64,000 nucleotides of DNA, taken from the NCBI GenBank assembly GCA_021800445.1, contig JAJYYZ010000001.1, positions 1 through 64,000 of the forward strand, read 5' to 3'. Origin of the DNA: a bacterium (GTDB lineage: Bacteria > Thermotogota > Thermotogae > Mesoaciditogales > Mesoaciditogaceae). The notes beneath the pieces are model-generated. The model had not been told where the DNA came from, ran no database searches, and was given only the letters and a program-made list of their open reading frames with translations. Below are positions 30,361-39,702 of this stretch, piece by piece; position 1 is the stretch's first letter, and each line of letters starts with the position of its first letter. A program made the translations under genes and the position numbers.

Positions 30361-30489
30361 TTGGCCAATTCTGAAAGTTCTGTCCGTTCCCTGATCTTCT
30401 ACGGCCGGATTCCACCACAGATCGTAGTGAATCACGTGATTTGCGGCGGTCAAATTAAGCCGCGTTCCGCCCGCTCTTATTGGTGACAT
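30361..30489 (-). pseudogene. Remnant of a SNF2-family helicase gene
   Basis: The minus strand reads in one open frame [19 protein letters not shown] followed by [20 protein letters not shown]. This is the C-terminal helicase part (motifs V and VI) of bacterial SNF2/HepA proteins. Similarity stops at GQ, exactly at the end of the neighbouring envelope gene, and fades upstream of about 30490. It is a piece of about 43 codons with no start or rest of the gene in the window. The recombinase gene ends 138 bases away. Confidence 0.75.
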
Positions 30490-30533
30490 GCTCACACCAC
30501 TTATAGAAGTGGGAGATCGCTCAAAAAAGGTTA

Positions 30534-30562
30534 AACAAAAAGTCCCCTCTTTAGGGGGCTTT
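30534..30562 (-). terminator. Intrinsic terminator downstream of the recombinase gene
   Basis: Read on the minus strand, AAAGCCCCCT, loop AAAG and AGGGGACTTT form a stem with one mismatch, followed by TTTGTTT. It would end leftward transcripts from the recombinase. A second small hairpin (CCACTT/AAGTGG, loop of four) lies at 30497-30512. Confidence 0.65.
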
Positions 30563-30626
30563 CTACACTCCTGAAACCTATGATTTAAGCGTCTGGCGGC
30601 ACCCCGCTTGGAACAATTACGTCAAA

Positions 30627-32075
30627 CTACGTATTCTTTGCGATAATTTCGATATATCTTTTATGAATTATTACTTTATCAACGATTGATAAAATCAATT
30701 CTCTCTGCCCCTCTGTATCGGATTCAAGTTTATGCTTATATTCTTCGAATTTTTCTTTTATCATCTCAATGGTTACATAGGACACCCCTTGATTTAACAC
30801 TTTTGATAGATCATTTTTCGTTTGATCAAGATCACGCCTTAATTGAGCGGCTTTTTCTTGTAAGACATCTGCAAGTGGAGATTTGTTCAAAATAGCCTCG
30901 ACTGCGTTTTGAATCTTATCTTCTAATTCTTTTTGTTTGATTTTTAGTGCATCGATTCTTTGCTTATATTCTTCGTCCCTTAGTGAGGCTTCCTCATTGT
31001 ATCCTTTGGCGATGGCTTCATAATCTGGATTAGCGAGCATTTGGCGAACATAACCTAAGACAAATTGATCTACTTTGTTAATTGACATTCCGTTATATTC
31101 AGTATCACGTTTGGCATAGAAACGGGAGCATACATATTGATCAGCCCCTTTGCTCTTTCTGGTGGTCATTTTTGCGCCGCAAATGCCGCAATAGATAAGC
31201 CCACGGCATAAGGCCTGAGACTTACGATATCTCATATTTGAAGGTTTTAATCTTTCTTGAACTTTTTTAAAGGTTTCAGAATCGACTATGGCAGGTATTA
31301 AACCAGAAATTTCGATCTTATCTTGGCGATTTGCGTGAGGATTATGCTTGTTCCCTTCTCTGTAAGTATATATCCCTACATATTTTTTATTTCTCAACAT
31401 GTTAATTATGGTAGACTTTGACCACGTTTGACCTGTTCGATTTCTAAAATGGTCATTAAGATAAGCAATGATCTTATTATAACTTTCTTTATTTGCAAAC
31501 ATCTCAAAGACTTTTCTAACCACAATGGCTTCCTGTTCGTTAATCTCATATACTTTTCTGGTTCTCGCGGCTTCCTTGTCTCGTATTTCACGCAAGGTAT
31601 AGCCATATAATACATTACCGCCAAGATAGTATCCCTTCTCGGCTACTTTTGTTGTTTTGGTGTAAATTTCATCTCGGAGGTTTTCAAGGTAAAACTTGTT
31701 TAACCCTGAGATAAGCCATCGTTGGAGACGTCCGGAAGGTGTGGTAGTATCGATCCGCTCGGCGCAAGATATCACATAAACGTTCTTCTGCTCAAGTTCA
31801 CGGATGAGTTTTTGATCTTCCAAATCGTCCCTTATGAATCGATCATATTTGTATACGAGGATCATGTCATATTTGCCTTGCAAAGCGTTTGATAACATGA
31901 TTTCAAATTCTGGGCGCGTTTTTGAACCGCTGGCAGTGATTTTGTCCTGAAATTTTTCTATAATGCGGATGCCACTTTGCTCAGCGAAGTTTTCGATCTC
32001 ATCGAATTGAGTTTCGATGGACGTTTCAGATTGTTTGTTTGAAGAAACCCTGGCGTATGCGACGGCTCGTTTCAC
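30627..32075 (-). CDS. Large serine recombinase (phage integrase)
   Basis: Cuts and rejoins DNA at attachment sites to insert and excise the prophage. Resolvase domain at residues 1-145 with the catalytic serine in YARVSSNKQ and YKYDRFIRD. Recombinase domain at about 155-260, then a zinc ribbon (CGICGAKM, later YVCSRF) near residues 305-330, and a long coiled coil at about 365-455, as in phage serine integrases. GTG start after AAAGGGGG. Position at the edge of the prophage fits its role. Excision would need a directionality factor, not recognised here. Confidence 0.92.
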   Translation of the reverse strand: MKRAVAYARVSSNKQSETSIETQFDEIENFAEQSGIRIIEKFQDKITASGSKTRPEFEIMLSNALQGKYDMILVYKYDRFIRDDLEDQKLIRELEQKNVYVISCAERIDTTTPSGRLQRWLISGLNKFYLENLRDEIYTKTTKVAEKGYYLGGNVLYGYTLREIRDKEAARTRKVYEINEQEAIVVRKVFEMFANKESYNKIIAYLNDHFRNRTGQTWSKSTIINMLRNKKYVGIYTYREGNKHNPHANRQDKIEISGLIPAIVDSETFKKVQERLKPSNMRYRKSQALCRGLIYCGICGAKMTTRKSKGADQYVCSRFYAKRDTEYNGMSINKVDQFVLGYVRQMLANPDYEAIAKGYNEEASLRDEEYKQRIDALKIKQKELEDKIQNAVEAILNKSPLADVLQEKAAQLRRDLDQTKNDLSKVLNQGVSYVTIEMIKEKFEEYKHKLESDTEGQRELILSIVDKVIIHKRYIEIIAKNT

Positions 32076-32097
32076 TTAAACCCCCTTTAAAGCAAAA

Positions 32098-32451
32098 TTA
32101 TTTTTCTTTTTTTCCATGCATTTTATATCTTTCTATCATAAATTTTGTTTTTTCACTTTCAGTCATGTCTATAAGATTATCGTCCTGAGTTTCGTATTCT
32201 CCATTTTTATCTTCCGAATTCATTGATGCTTCATCGCTTTGAAAATCTTTATCCGCAATTTCCATAAAGTGCTTAATCATCTCAATTATAAACCCTTGAT
32301 CTCCGGAAACGGTCAATCTTCTATTGTTATAATTCAGTTGAACAGCAAATTTATCACTGCGTGAAGAAACAGGTATAATTTTTATACTTCCGCCATTATC
32401 GACGAGTGGCTGGGCCAAATTTTTAATTGAAATAAGAACGCCAGTTTTCAT
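32098..32451 (-). CDS. Phage-borne protein of unknown function
   Basis: 117 residues: a beta-rich first half (SIKIIPVSSRSDKFAVQLNY) and an acidic, polar second half ending in basic residues. No known domain. It has a strong GGAGGGG site and lies just upstream of the recombinase in the same direction, so it could be co-transcribed with it. A role as recombination directionality factor is possible but unsupported. Confidence 0.55.
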   Translation of the reverse strand: MKTGVLISIKNLAQPLVDNGGSIKIIPVSSRSDKFAVQLNYNNRRLTVSGDQGFIIEMIKHFMEIADKDFQSDEASMNSEDKNGEYETQDDNLIDMTESEKTKFMIERYKMHGKKEK

Positions 32452-32515
32452 TTAATCCCCTCCAAATAAGATTTTTTTGATTTTAGCGAGAAATATGGAT
32501 TTCAAAACACTTGTA

Positions 32516-33406
32516 TCAATACTCGTAGACGTCCACTTCTTTTCCCGAAGGATCATACAACCAGCATATATCGCCATCGTCTCTCCATATATATTTTTTT
32601 GTCCATATAAATTGACCGCTTGCAGATGACCCTGAGTGAATCTTTATTGACTCGCCAGGCATCAAAGTCATATTTGGCAAAGAATACAATTGATTTGGAT
32701 CGCTCTTTATTTTCCATCCTTTGAGATTGATTGAAACACTTGAAATATTTTTGATCTCAACATACTCGTCTTTTGATGTCGCATCTATGCTAGTTATTTT
32801 CAGGCTTCCTTGTATTTGGTTAACAACATTAGTTGCATTTTGAGAATCGCTGTTCTTCCAAAGTCCAAGTTCATTCTCTCTCGCATAGATTTCGGAATCA
32901 TGAAAGATCTTCATATAATCCTCATTGAATGGAAAATATGGATAGTTATGGGCGTATCCGTTCAGAACGAGAATTGCGTTAAACATATAAAATTTATTGT
33001 CAACTTTGATCCAGATATAGGCGAGCAGTCTATCGTACTTGTCTTTTGTGTCCTGATCATAAGTGACATAAACGTTTTGCTTGTCAAGGATCTTTTTTGT
33101 GAAGTTAGAGGCTTCTTGTCCGAAATACTGAACCAGTTTTCTTGGATCGACGGCTTCTGGAGTATCCACGCCTATCAACCGAGTAGAAATCAATTGTTTA
33201 GAACCAAGAATCGTACCTTCAAGATAAACTGTATCTCCATCTACTACCCGAGAAACAATCGTCGTATCAAAGTGATTAAGTGATGTGACAACAAGTGTGG
33301 CTGGATACAAAAGAGTCATGTTTTGTATCGTCACTTGAATTGTTGAAAGAGCAAAAAGCGTTATCGAAACAGACAGAAACAAGAAGACAAAGCCAATTTT
33401 CCTCAT
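32516..33406 (-). CDS. Exported thermonuclease-like protein with lamin-tail domain
   Basis: Signal peptide at residues 1-20 (KIGFVFLFLSVSITLFAL). Staphylococcal-nuclease fold at about 35-175: VVDGDTVYL, TRLIGVDTPEAVDP, YDRLLAYIWI, and ENELGLWK are the family's key segments, keeping the catalytic Arg and Asp/Glu. Residues 195-295 look like a lamin-tail domain (YVEIKNIS, INLKGWKI, LMPGESIKI, WRDDGDICWLYD). ATG 33406 is used, with GGGGGG upstream; the longer reading lacks a signal peptide. A secreted nuclease inside a prophage is likely cargo. Confidence 0.82.
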   Translation of the reverse strand: MRKIGFVFLFLSVSITLFALSTIQVTIQNMTLLYPATLVVTSLNHFDTTIVSRVVDGDTVYLEGTILGSKQLISTRLIGVDTPEAVDPRKLVQYFGQEASNFTKKILDKQNVYVTYDQDTKDKYDRLLAYIWIKVDNKFYMFNAILVLNGYAHNYPYFPFNEDYMKIFHDSEIYARENELGLWKNSDSQNATNVVNQIQGSLKITSIDATSKDEYVEIKNISSVSINLKGWKIKSDPNQLYSLPNMTLMPGESIKIHSGSSASGQFIWTKKYIWRDDGDICWLYDPSGKEVDVYEY

Positions 33407-33420
33407 AATATCCCCCCTAT

Positions 33421-33457
33421 TTTGAGTAAATTCAATTTTGCAATTTCTCATTATTCC
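33421..33457. repeat. Upstream repeat shared with the GHKL gene, copy 1
   Basis: The 20 bases TTTGAGTAAATTCAATTTTG, followed by a similar stretch to ATTCC, recur at 42869-42905. Both copies lie just upstream of the ribosome binding site of a minus-strand cargo gene (here the nuclease). On the minus strand they contain TTGAATTTACTCAA, a small inverted repeat. A shared promoter or operator element is likely. Confidence 0.6.
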
Positions 33458-33514
33458 CCGAGTTTTTAACCATCGCCTTATAGCAGCCTGCTAAAAGGAT
33501 ACAATCTTTTGCTT

Positions 33515-34525
33515 TCAGTAAAGTATTCCTATTTCGCCTGGCTCTTCTCCAACGGGTATAGTTTTAATAACAGTGTTTGTCTGACCATTTATTACATCGA
33601 CAGTGTTCTCATAGAAGTTACTATTCGAGACGTAGATCATATCTGTCGTAGGATTCACTCCTATGGAACCTGTTAAACCTTGTGTAGCTGTAACAGTTGT
33701 AATCAGTTGATTTGTACTTCCATCTACTACACTTAATATACCGCTTGCTCTAGTAATATAAACCAAATTTGTGTTTGGATTTACTCCTATATCTACTGGA
33801 GAATCAAATTCAAAATTTATATTTCCAACGACTGTATTTGTCTGTCCGCCGATTATAATGATTGCTCCGTAAGAATAAATATCGGGGACTAGAGCATATA
33901 TCTCGTTTGTTGTTGGGTTTACTACTAATTTAGGAATATAAGAATCATTGATGCGTACGTTTCCAATAACATTATTTGTATTACCATCTATTATGTTTAC
34001 TATACTATAAGGATAAGAATGACTACAAACATAGATTTTATTTGTTGTTGGATTTATTCCTATTGCATATAAACCACTACTCATAAATCTATATTGACCA
34101 TTACTAAAATTTATGGTATAGGTAACTGTGTTTGATATTCCACTTATTACACTTACACCTTCATTATCAATACAATAAATTAAGTTTGTATTCGGATTTA
34201 CTGCTAATTGTGTTACACCATCAACAGCTATAGTTGTGAGAATTTGGGTTGTTGTTGCGCTAATAACAGTGATTGTATTACTTGCTGGACTACTAACATA
34301 GATCAAGTTTGTATTTGGATTTACTGCCATAAACCCAAAATTCATATTTATAGGTATATTTGCAACAACTGTGTTTGCCTGACCATCTATTACGTTGATA
34401 CCTTCTTGGGTAGCAACGTAAATCATATTTGATGGTACAAAAGCAGGAATATTCATACAACTTGAAAGGACGAATATTAGAGTTACTAATCCCCCAAGAA
34501 ATAGTACAAAATTTATTTTCCTCAT
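33515..34525 (-). CDS. Beta-propeller lipoprotein (YVTN-type)
   Basis: Signal peptide with lipobox LSSC near residue 23. The rest is six to seven repeats of about 42-45 residues with the pattern NPNTNLIYVSSPASNTITVI, forming a YVTN beta-propeller. It has AAGGGAG before ATG. The fold matches the host protein at 1998-3173, but here it has a lipid anchor and lower GC. As a surface lipoprotein made from a prophage it could block entry of other phages or alter the cell surface; this is inference. Confidence 0.8.
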   Translation of the reverse strand: MRKINFVLFLGGLVTLIFVLSSCMNIPAFVPSNMIYVATQEGINVIDGQANTVVANIPINMNFGFMAVNPNTNLIYVSSPASNTITVISATTTQILTTIAVDGVTQLAVNPNTNLIYCIDNEGVSVISGISNTVTYTINFSNGQYRFMSSGLYAIGINPTTNKIYVCSHSYPYSIVNIIDGNTNNVIGNVRINDSYIPKLVVNPTTNEIYALVPDIYSYGAIIIIGGQTNTVVGNINFEFDSPVDIGVNPNTNLVYITRASGILSVVDGSTNQLITTVTATQGLTGSIGVNPTTDMIYVSNSNFYENTVDVINGQTNTVIKTIPVGEEPGEIGILY

Positions 34526-34590
34526 TTTACATCTCCCTTATATATTTGAAATAACTGTAAGATCGGACTACTAAAAAAAGGAAAACTCAA

Positions 34591-34629
34591 GACTGTAAAA
34601 CTATGACCTAAATTGTTGGATGCCCTAAA
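34591..34629. repeat. Intergenic repeat shared with 53313-53355, copy 1
   Basis: GACTGTAAAA followed by CTATGACCTAAATTGTTGGA and CCCTAAA recurs at 53313-53355 with three extra bases. The flanking gap 34526-34645 holds no gene. Both copies sit in the AT-rich cargo parts of the prophage. Confidence 0.55.
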
Positions 34630-34645
34630 CTACCAAAGCAATCAT

Positions 34646-35443
34646 TTATAGATCTATTCTATCAAATTCATATACACCATTAAGCGCTTTTATTTGAAAA
34701 AGTTGTATTTTGTATTGCTGCGATTTTTGTATTTTAGACCTTATTTCATCAATGCTATCTTTACTTACTTTCAAACCAAAAATGATTTCTTTCAAGGATT
34801 CTGGTTTAAACTTTATATTTAATCCACCATGATAATACAAAAGATCTCCTAATTTGAATTCATTATGATAAGATTCTTTACAGTCGTTATCTAACCAATC
34901 ATTAGGTAAGGGCAATGATTCTGAAGGCAATGATTCTGAAGGCGATGATCCCATAGACGCTAAGTTCATATGATTTCTTTTAATATAATCATTTAAATCA
35001 CTACCACCAAAAACATTAAAAAGTATTCTCACTTCATGTTCATATTCCCACGATTTTCCCTTTGTAGACCAAAAGTTTTTTAATTCATTTGAATCTAAAA
35101 CTTCTGAAGAAAGCATTGGCACTTTACAAGCATATTTTACCTCCTGAGTGTCTAATTTCTTATATTTATTTATTATCCGGAACTTTATTTTTTCGTCAAA
35201 TCCTATACATACTCCATTATTGTTATTAGCATAATGACTCCACATAGGGATGCTATCCCAAGTTTTAGATAGAGATAATATCCAAATGCCTCGCATAGCA
35301 TTAAACAAAGCAGTTTTTCCGTTACTTTCTGTAATTCCCCACCCTTCGTAAAAATCATTCAACTGATAAGGCGACGAAAAATGCAAACTACCTGTTTTCA
35401 AAATTTCTTCTAATCTTTCAAAAGTAGTATATTTATAAAGCAT
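34646..35443 (-). CDS. DUF2971 family protein
   Basis: 265 residues. The N-terminus YKYTTFERLEEILKTGSLHF followed by SSPYQLNDFYEG, and MWSHYANNNNGVCIGF near residue 95, are hallmarks of DUF2971. This family is frequent in prophages and defence islands, with no settled activity. The ATG at 35443 has TAGGAGG upstream; a longer in-frame reading adds 48 residues without a site. A 15-base tandem repeat at 34911-34955 encodes SESLP repeats. It lies downstream of the SIR2 gene on the same strand. Confidence 0.75.
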   Translation of the reverse strand: MLYKYTTFERLEEILKTGSLHFSSPYQLNDFYEGWGITESNGKTALFNAMRGIWILSLSKTWDSIPMWSHYANNNNGVCIGFDEKIKFRIINKYKKLDTQEVKYACKVPMLSSEVLDSNELKNFWSTKGKSWEYEHEVRILFNVFGGSDLNDYIKRNHMNLASMGSSPSESLPSESLPLPNDWLDNDCKESYHNEFKLGDLLYYHGGLNIKFKPESLKEIIFGLKVSKDSIDEIRSKIQKSQQYKIQLFQIKALNGVYEFDRIDL

Positions 35444-35599
35444 TTTAAACCTCCTAAGTTTTCTTTGATTTTTTTCCAAATAGTACTGAAAATATAGATC
35501 TCTTTTTCTTTGAAAAAATAAATAAATGAGATGTAAAAAATCAGGTAAACATTGATCTACGTCACCCAATTGATGAATAATTTTCACGTTTGCTCTAAT

Positions 35600-38500
35600 T
35601 TACCCGTTTTGAGAATTTTCCCACTTCTTTCGTATTTCCGGTAATTTATCTTTAACAGATCTTTGTTCCCATTTAGAAATAATTTCTTTTTGATCAAATT
35701 TTTTACTTTCATACCATTCTTTCATAGAAAAAGCTAAATCAGAAGCTACTTTTCTATATTTAAGAATATCTTCTAGATCAAAAGGTTTATAAATATCCAT
35801 AACTGCTTCTTCATATTGTTTGAGAATTGGAATCTCTGTATCTTCAAACAAATATTTTAAAGCAGAACATATTTTATTTGATTTTTCATCATTTATTAGA
35901 TCAGGGTACATTTCGATTATTGAAGCAAGGCTGGAAATAGCAATATCTAAAATTGGTTGTTTTCGTGAATAAACTTTATCAATAATTCCGCCTAACAAAT
36001 CATCATCTAATTTTGGAAAATTTTCTATTGATTTACTGTAATAAGTCCAATAAAGAACTCCTTCTATAGATTGAAAGACAGTTTCAATATTTGAGGATAT
36101 CAAACCTTCTTGCAATTTTTTCTTAGTCTCATAGAGACATTCTTTCCCCAAAATTAGCATTCCTGGAAGTGCTGATAAAATTTCAATATTGACAGAAGAT
36201 AAAAGTGCCAATACTTGATTGCTTAATTCATATATTTTATTTATATTTAAATCATTCAAATTAACATTTGGATATATTATTTTATTCATTATTTCTAGAA
36301 TCCAAACGAAATACTCTTTGTAATATTCGTACTTATTTACTCCCAAAGGAGATGAACTTAAAGTATTGTAATAATTCACAAATTTTCTTTCCCAATCAAT
36401 AACCTTTTCCAGAATCTTAATTAAATCATCATTTGTAAGATATTGACTATTTCTATTATTTATTTTTACAGCAAGAAATTCTGAAGATAGGGTCAGTATT
36501 TGACAATATTCATCGAAATAAAATTGTCGCTCTTTATTGGTAAGATCTTCGATACAATTAACTAATAAATTACTGTTCCACCAATGATTGGAGTCATAAT
36601 AGTCAATTATAGGAGTTTCTAACAGCCAATTCTTTAAAAATATTCTTAATTCTTCTTGAAGCTTATCTATGAATCTTAAATATCTAAAATCAAATAACCT
36701 AACATTTTTAGGTAAATTTGTATTTTCAATTTTATTTGAAATCAATGCTCCTGCAAATTTATGAAGTTCCTCTTCTGTTAAACCATTTATTTTTTGGATC
36801 GTAATCAATCTTAAAATTGCTATTTTTCTTATTTCTGAATGAGTTTCATGATTTTCAATTTTTTTGATCAACTCATCTATTGGCTTATCCCAAGAAGATC
36901 TGTCAAAATTTGCAGGCAACGAATTCAATTGATCAAATATAAAGTAAAAAGGTTCCGGCCATTTCATTCCTTGTGTTTGTGCTTGATCTTGTGCAAATTT
37001 GCCATCCTGGCCAGGTATAGGCAAAACAAGTAATTCATCCATTTTATCTAGGAGCAATTCCTCTGACATAGTAAAAAACAATCGTTTAAATAAATTAAAC
37101 ATTTCTTCACGCGCCATCCAAAGGATGTTATCGCTTTTATAATATTTTAAACTCAGATCAAATATTTCGTTTAAGAGCTTATTGTCAAATCTAAATAACA
37201 AACGTGAAATTAGTTCAGATAAAGTTTTAAATAATCTAATATATGTATATGAAAGAAAATTGTCGTTATTATTATTCATCAAGTTATCGTTGATAATATG
37301 TTTTGCTGTTTGCTTCCATGCTGGAATGATAATTGAAACTATTTTATTCAACGTTTCTTCATTCAAAGTAACAACAGTGATTCTATCAAACCAATTGTCT
37401 ATTTCTTGTTCTGAATGGCCTACAGTTCTAATGTATAGAGAAAATGCTTGTAAATAATTAAGAGGCCTTATTGACTCTGCTGCATCCATAACAATATTGG
37501 TCCATATGTGAGTACTTCCATTTGCCGGATATCCACTTTCTTCAACCATTCTTAAAAATTGGTAAGCATTTAGAATATGGTCATCATGATATATGTCTAA
37601 AGAATAAAAATGATGTACAATATTGATTATTCCTGGATCAAAACTTTTTTTAGTTTCTTGTTTTTTCCTTATTTTAAAGGAATGAATTTTATACCTTAAT
37701 TGGTCAAATATTGTATTAGAATCCGAATTATATAAATTAAGTCTATTTAAACGATCAGAAGAATATTCTTCAAAATATTCTTTCTGTTTGTCTTTATCCT
37801 TATCGTTTAGCGATGGAAGTATTCCTAAAACGTTTAAAAATAAAATACTCCATCCTTCAAGTGAAAGAAGGTAAATATCTTCTTTTTCTTTGTTTTGAAA
37901 ACTATGAACTTTATCAAGGACTTTTCCAGCTACTTTTCTTGCTTCATTGAATTTGCCTACCTCAGATAAAAGAGATGCCCTCCTGAGTTCCCATTCAAGA
38001 TAGTCAAAATTTTCTGGCCACTTTTCAATTAGTTCTATAGCTTTATCTATATCAAGAATACCGATTTCAAATATGATTTTCTCATAATGCAATTTACTAT
38101 TCCATTCGCTGTCTGGTTTTATATGATCCTCTATCAATTTTATCCATTCATAAAACTTTTTTCTATTTAGCTCTTCTCGGTATTTCCTCATAATTGAAAA
38201 TGTAATGGTAATCAATTCTTGGACTATCTCTGATTCCTGCATACCATCTAAATCATTCATATAATTTTTGACAACCATTTCGTAAGTTTCTAATAATTCA
38301 TTATCTAATGGCCAAAGCAATTTTTCTATTCTCCAATTAAGTTCATACAATAGTTCTAAATCAAAGTATTTTTCCATTTTCCCGTTGAATTGTCTTATAT
38401 AATATAAAATATAATGAAGCCAATTTTTAGTTGACTCTTCTAAATTTATTTTATTTTTTTCATGTAAAACAATCCAACCTGGAAAAGATTCTCGTTCTTT

Positions 38501-39583
38501 TTTCCATTTTTTGTATCTATCATTTAACTCATTTAATGATTTTTGCAAATTATTTTCGTTTATATTTGAGAGTGGAAAATTGAAAAATTTTGTTTGTTCT
38601 TGCTCAATAATAATAACATTACTATCGTTAGATGTGTTCCATGGCAAAATATTCTTACATGAATTGCTAGATTCTAAGTCATAAACGAATGCACTTCTTT
38701 TATTAAATGGCCATTCTAAAGGATTTATTGGGCGCTTTTCAACAAGATACCATAAAAAACATTCTATGGCCTTATGTGGATCTGAATCTATTACAGATAA
38801 ATTTACAGGAATTATATTACTTTGCTCTAAATATTCGCTTTTACATTCAGAATCATTCAAGTTGCCTATTAAGTAAATTTTTGGCATAGAAGACCCCATA
38901 TTAGAGTTAACCCATTCAATCCATTTTTTAAAATTTGGGTCATTACCAGAAAAACCTATAAGGCAAAATGTGTTTTCCATAAGAGACTGTTGAACCATAT
39001 TTACAAATGGAGCATATTTTTTCGGGTACTCTTTATAATCCTCTTTTGTTATTATGTAAGGAAAAGTAGATGGAAAACTGCCATGCAGCTTAACAATTCT
39101 TGGCTTTTTTGTAGTAGCAATTTCGTTAATTGTTATTATACAGTTGTATTTTCTGTTATAGATTTCAGGAAGTGTTCTTTCTAAAAGAGTATCGTAGTTC
39201 GTTGTAAACACATCCGACCATGGTAAATTCAAAAGCAGTTTATGCAAATTTGAAGGCACATAATCCTTATCAGGAATATTTTGCATTAGAAATTCATTTA
39301 AAGCCTGTCTACCAAAATTCTTTTCGTATTCATATGCTAATTCTAATGGATCTGGATCTTTACAAGTACATTTAAGTTTTTCTTGCAGTAAATGTGTTAA
39401 ATCTGACCATAATGGAAATTCAGATTTAGATTTTGGATAGAATTTATTTGCGTTCTTACTAAAACCAGCTCCTATCATTAAAGAAACTCGGCCAGGTTCT
39501 ATTCCCTTATTTTCCCAAAGTTTTTCACCTATAAAGTCCAAGTACTTTTGAACTACTTTTAATTTTTCATCGTCAATATCCAT
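35600..39583 (-). CDS. SIR2-domain protein, DSR1-like candidate defence protein
   Basis: 1327 residues. The SIR2-like domain at about 30-260 shows MIGAGFSKNAN (nucleotide binding), FTTNYDTLLE, IVKLHGSF with the catalytic-type histidine, and LIGFSGNDPNFKKW. The remaining 1000 residues are almost wholly helical and AT-rich, without other known domains. Defence-associated sirtuins (DSR1, DSR2) have this layout: an N-terminal SIR2 NADase and a large helical sensor that depletes NAD when a phage is detected. The role here is inferred from architecture. ATG with AAAGGAG upstream. Confidence 0.82.
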   Translation of the reverse strand: MDIDDEKLKVVQKYLDFIGEKLWENKGIEPGRVSLMIGAGFSKNANKFYPKSKSEFPLWSDLTHLLQEKLKCTCKDPDPLELAYEYEKNFGRQALNEFLMQNIPDKDYVPSNLHKLLLNLPWSDVFTTNYDTLLERTLPEIYNRKYNCIITINEIATTKKPRIVKLHGSFPSTFPYIITKEDYKEYPKKYAPFVNMVQQSLMENTFCLIGFSGNDPNFKKWIEWVNSNMGSSMPKIYLIGNLNDSECKSEYLEQSNIIPVNLSVIDSDPHKAIECFLWYLVEKRPINPLEWPFNKRSAFVYDLESSNSCKNILPWNTSNDSNVIIIEQEQTKFFNFPLSNINENNLQKSLNELNDRYKKWKKERESFPGWIVLHEKNKINLEESTKNWLHYILYYIRQFNGKMEKYFDLELLYELNWRIEKLLWPLDNELLETYEMVVKNYMNDLDGMQESEIVQELITITFSIMRKYREELNRKKFYEWIKLIEDHIKPDSEWNSKLHYEKIIFEIGILDIDKAIELIEKWPENFDYLEWELRRASLLSEVGKFNEARKVAGKVLDKVHSFQNKEKEDIYLLSLEGWSILFLNVLGILPSLNDKDKDKQKEYFEEYSSDRLNRLNLYNSDSNTIFDQLRYKIHSFKIRKKQETKKSFDPGIINIVHHFYSLDIYHDDHILNAYQFLRMVEESGYPANGSTHIWTNIVMDAAESIRPLNYLQAFSLYIRTVGHSEQEIDNWFDRITVVTLNEETLNKIVSIIIPAWKQTAKHIINDNLMNNNNDNFLSYTYIRLFKTLSELISRLLFRFDNKLLNEIFDLSLKYYKSDNILWMAREEMFNLFKRLFFTMSEELLLDKMDELLVLPIPGQDGKFAQDQAQTQGMKWPEPFYFIFDQLNSLPANFDRSSWDKPIDELIKKIENHETHSEIRKIAILRLITIQKINGLTEEELHKFAGALISNKIENTNLPKNVRLFDFRYLRFIDKLQEELRIFLKNWLLETPIIDYYDSNHWWNSNLLVNCIEDLTNKERQFYFDEYCQILTLSSEFLAVKINNRNSQYLTNDDLIKILEKVIDWERKFVNYYNTLSSSPLGVNKYEYYKEYFVWILEIMNKIIYPNVNLNDLNINKIYELSNQVLALLSSVNIEILSALPGMLILGKECLYETKKKLQEGLISSNIETVFQSIEGVLYWTYYSKSIENFPKLDDDLLGGIIDKVYSRKQPILDIAISSLASIIEMYPDLINDEKSNKICSALKYLFEDTEIPILKQYEEAVMDIYKPFDLEDILKYRKVASDLAFSMKEWYESKKFDQKEIISKWEQRSVKDKLPEIRKKWENSQNG

Positions 39584-39702
39584 CTATAATGCTCCTTTAA
39601 AACCAATATATTTATAAATACATGTTCTCTACTTTTGACTGTATCAACTTTGGGGGCATATCATTCCTAGTCGAACTACAAAAAAAATTGACAAAGCCAA
39701 CA

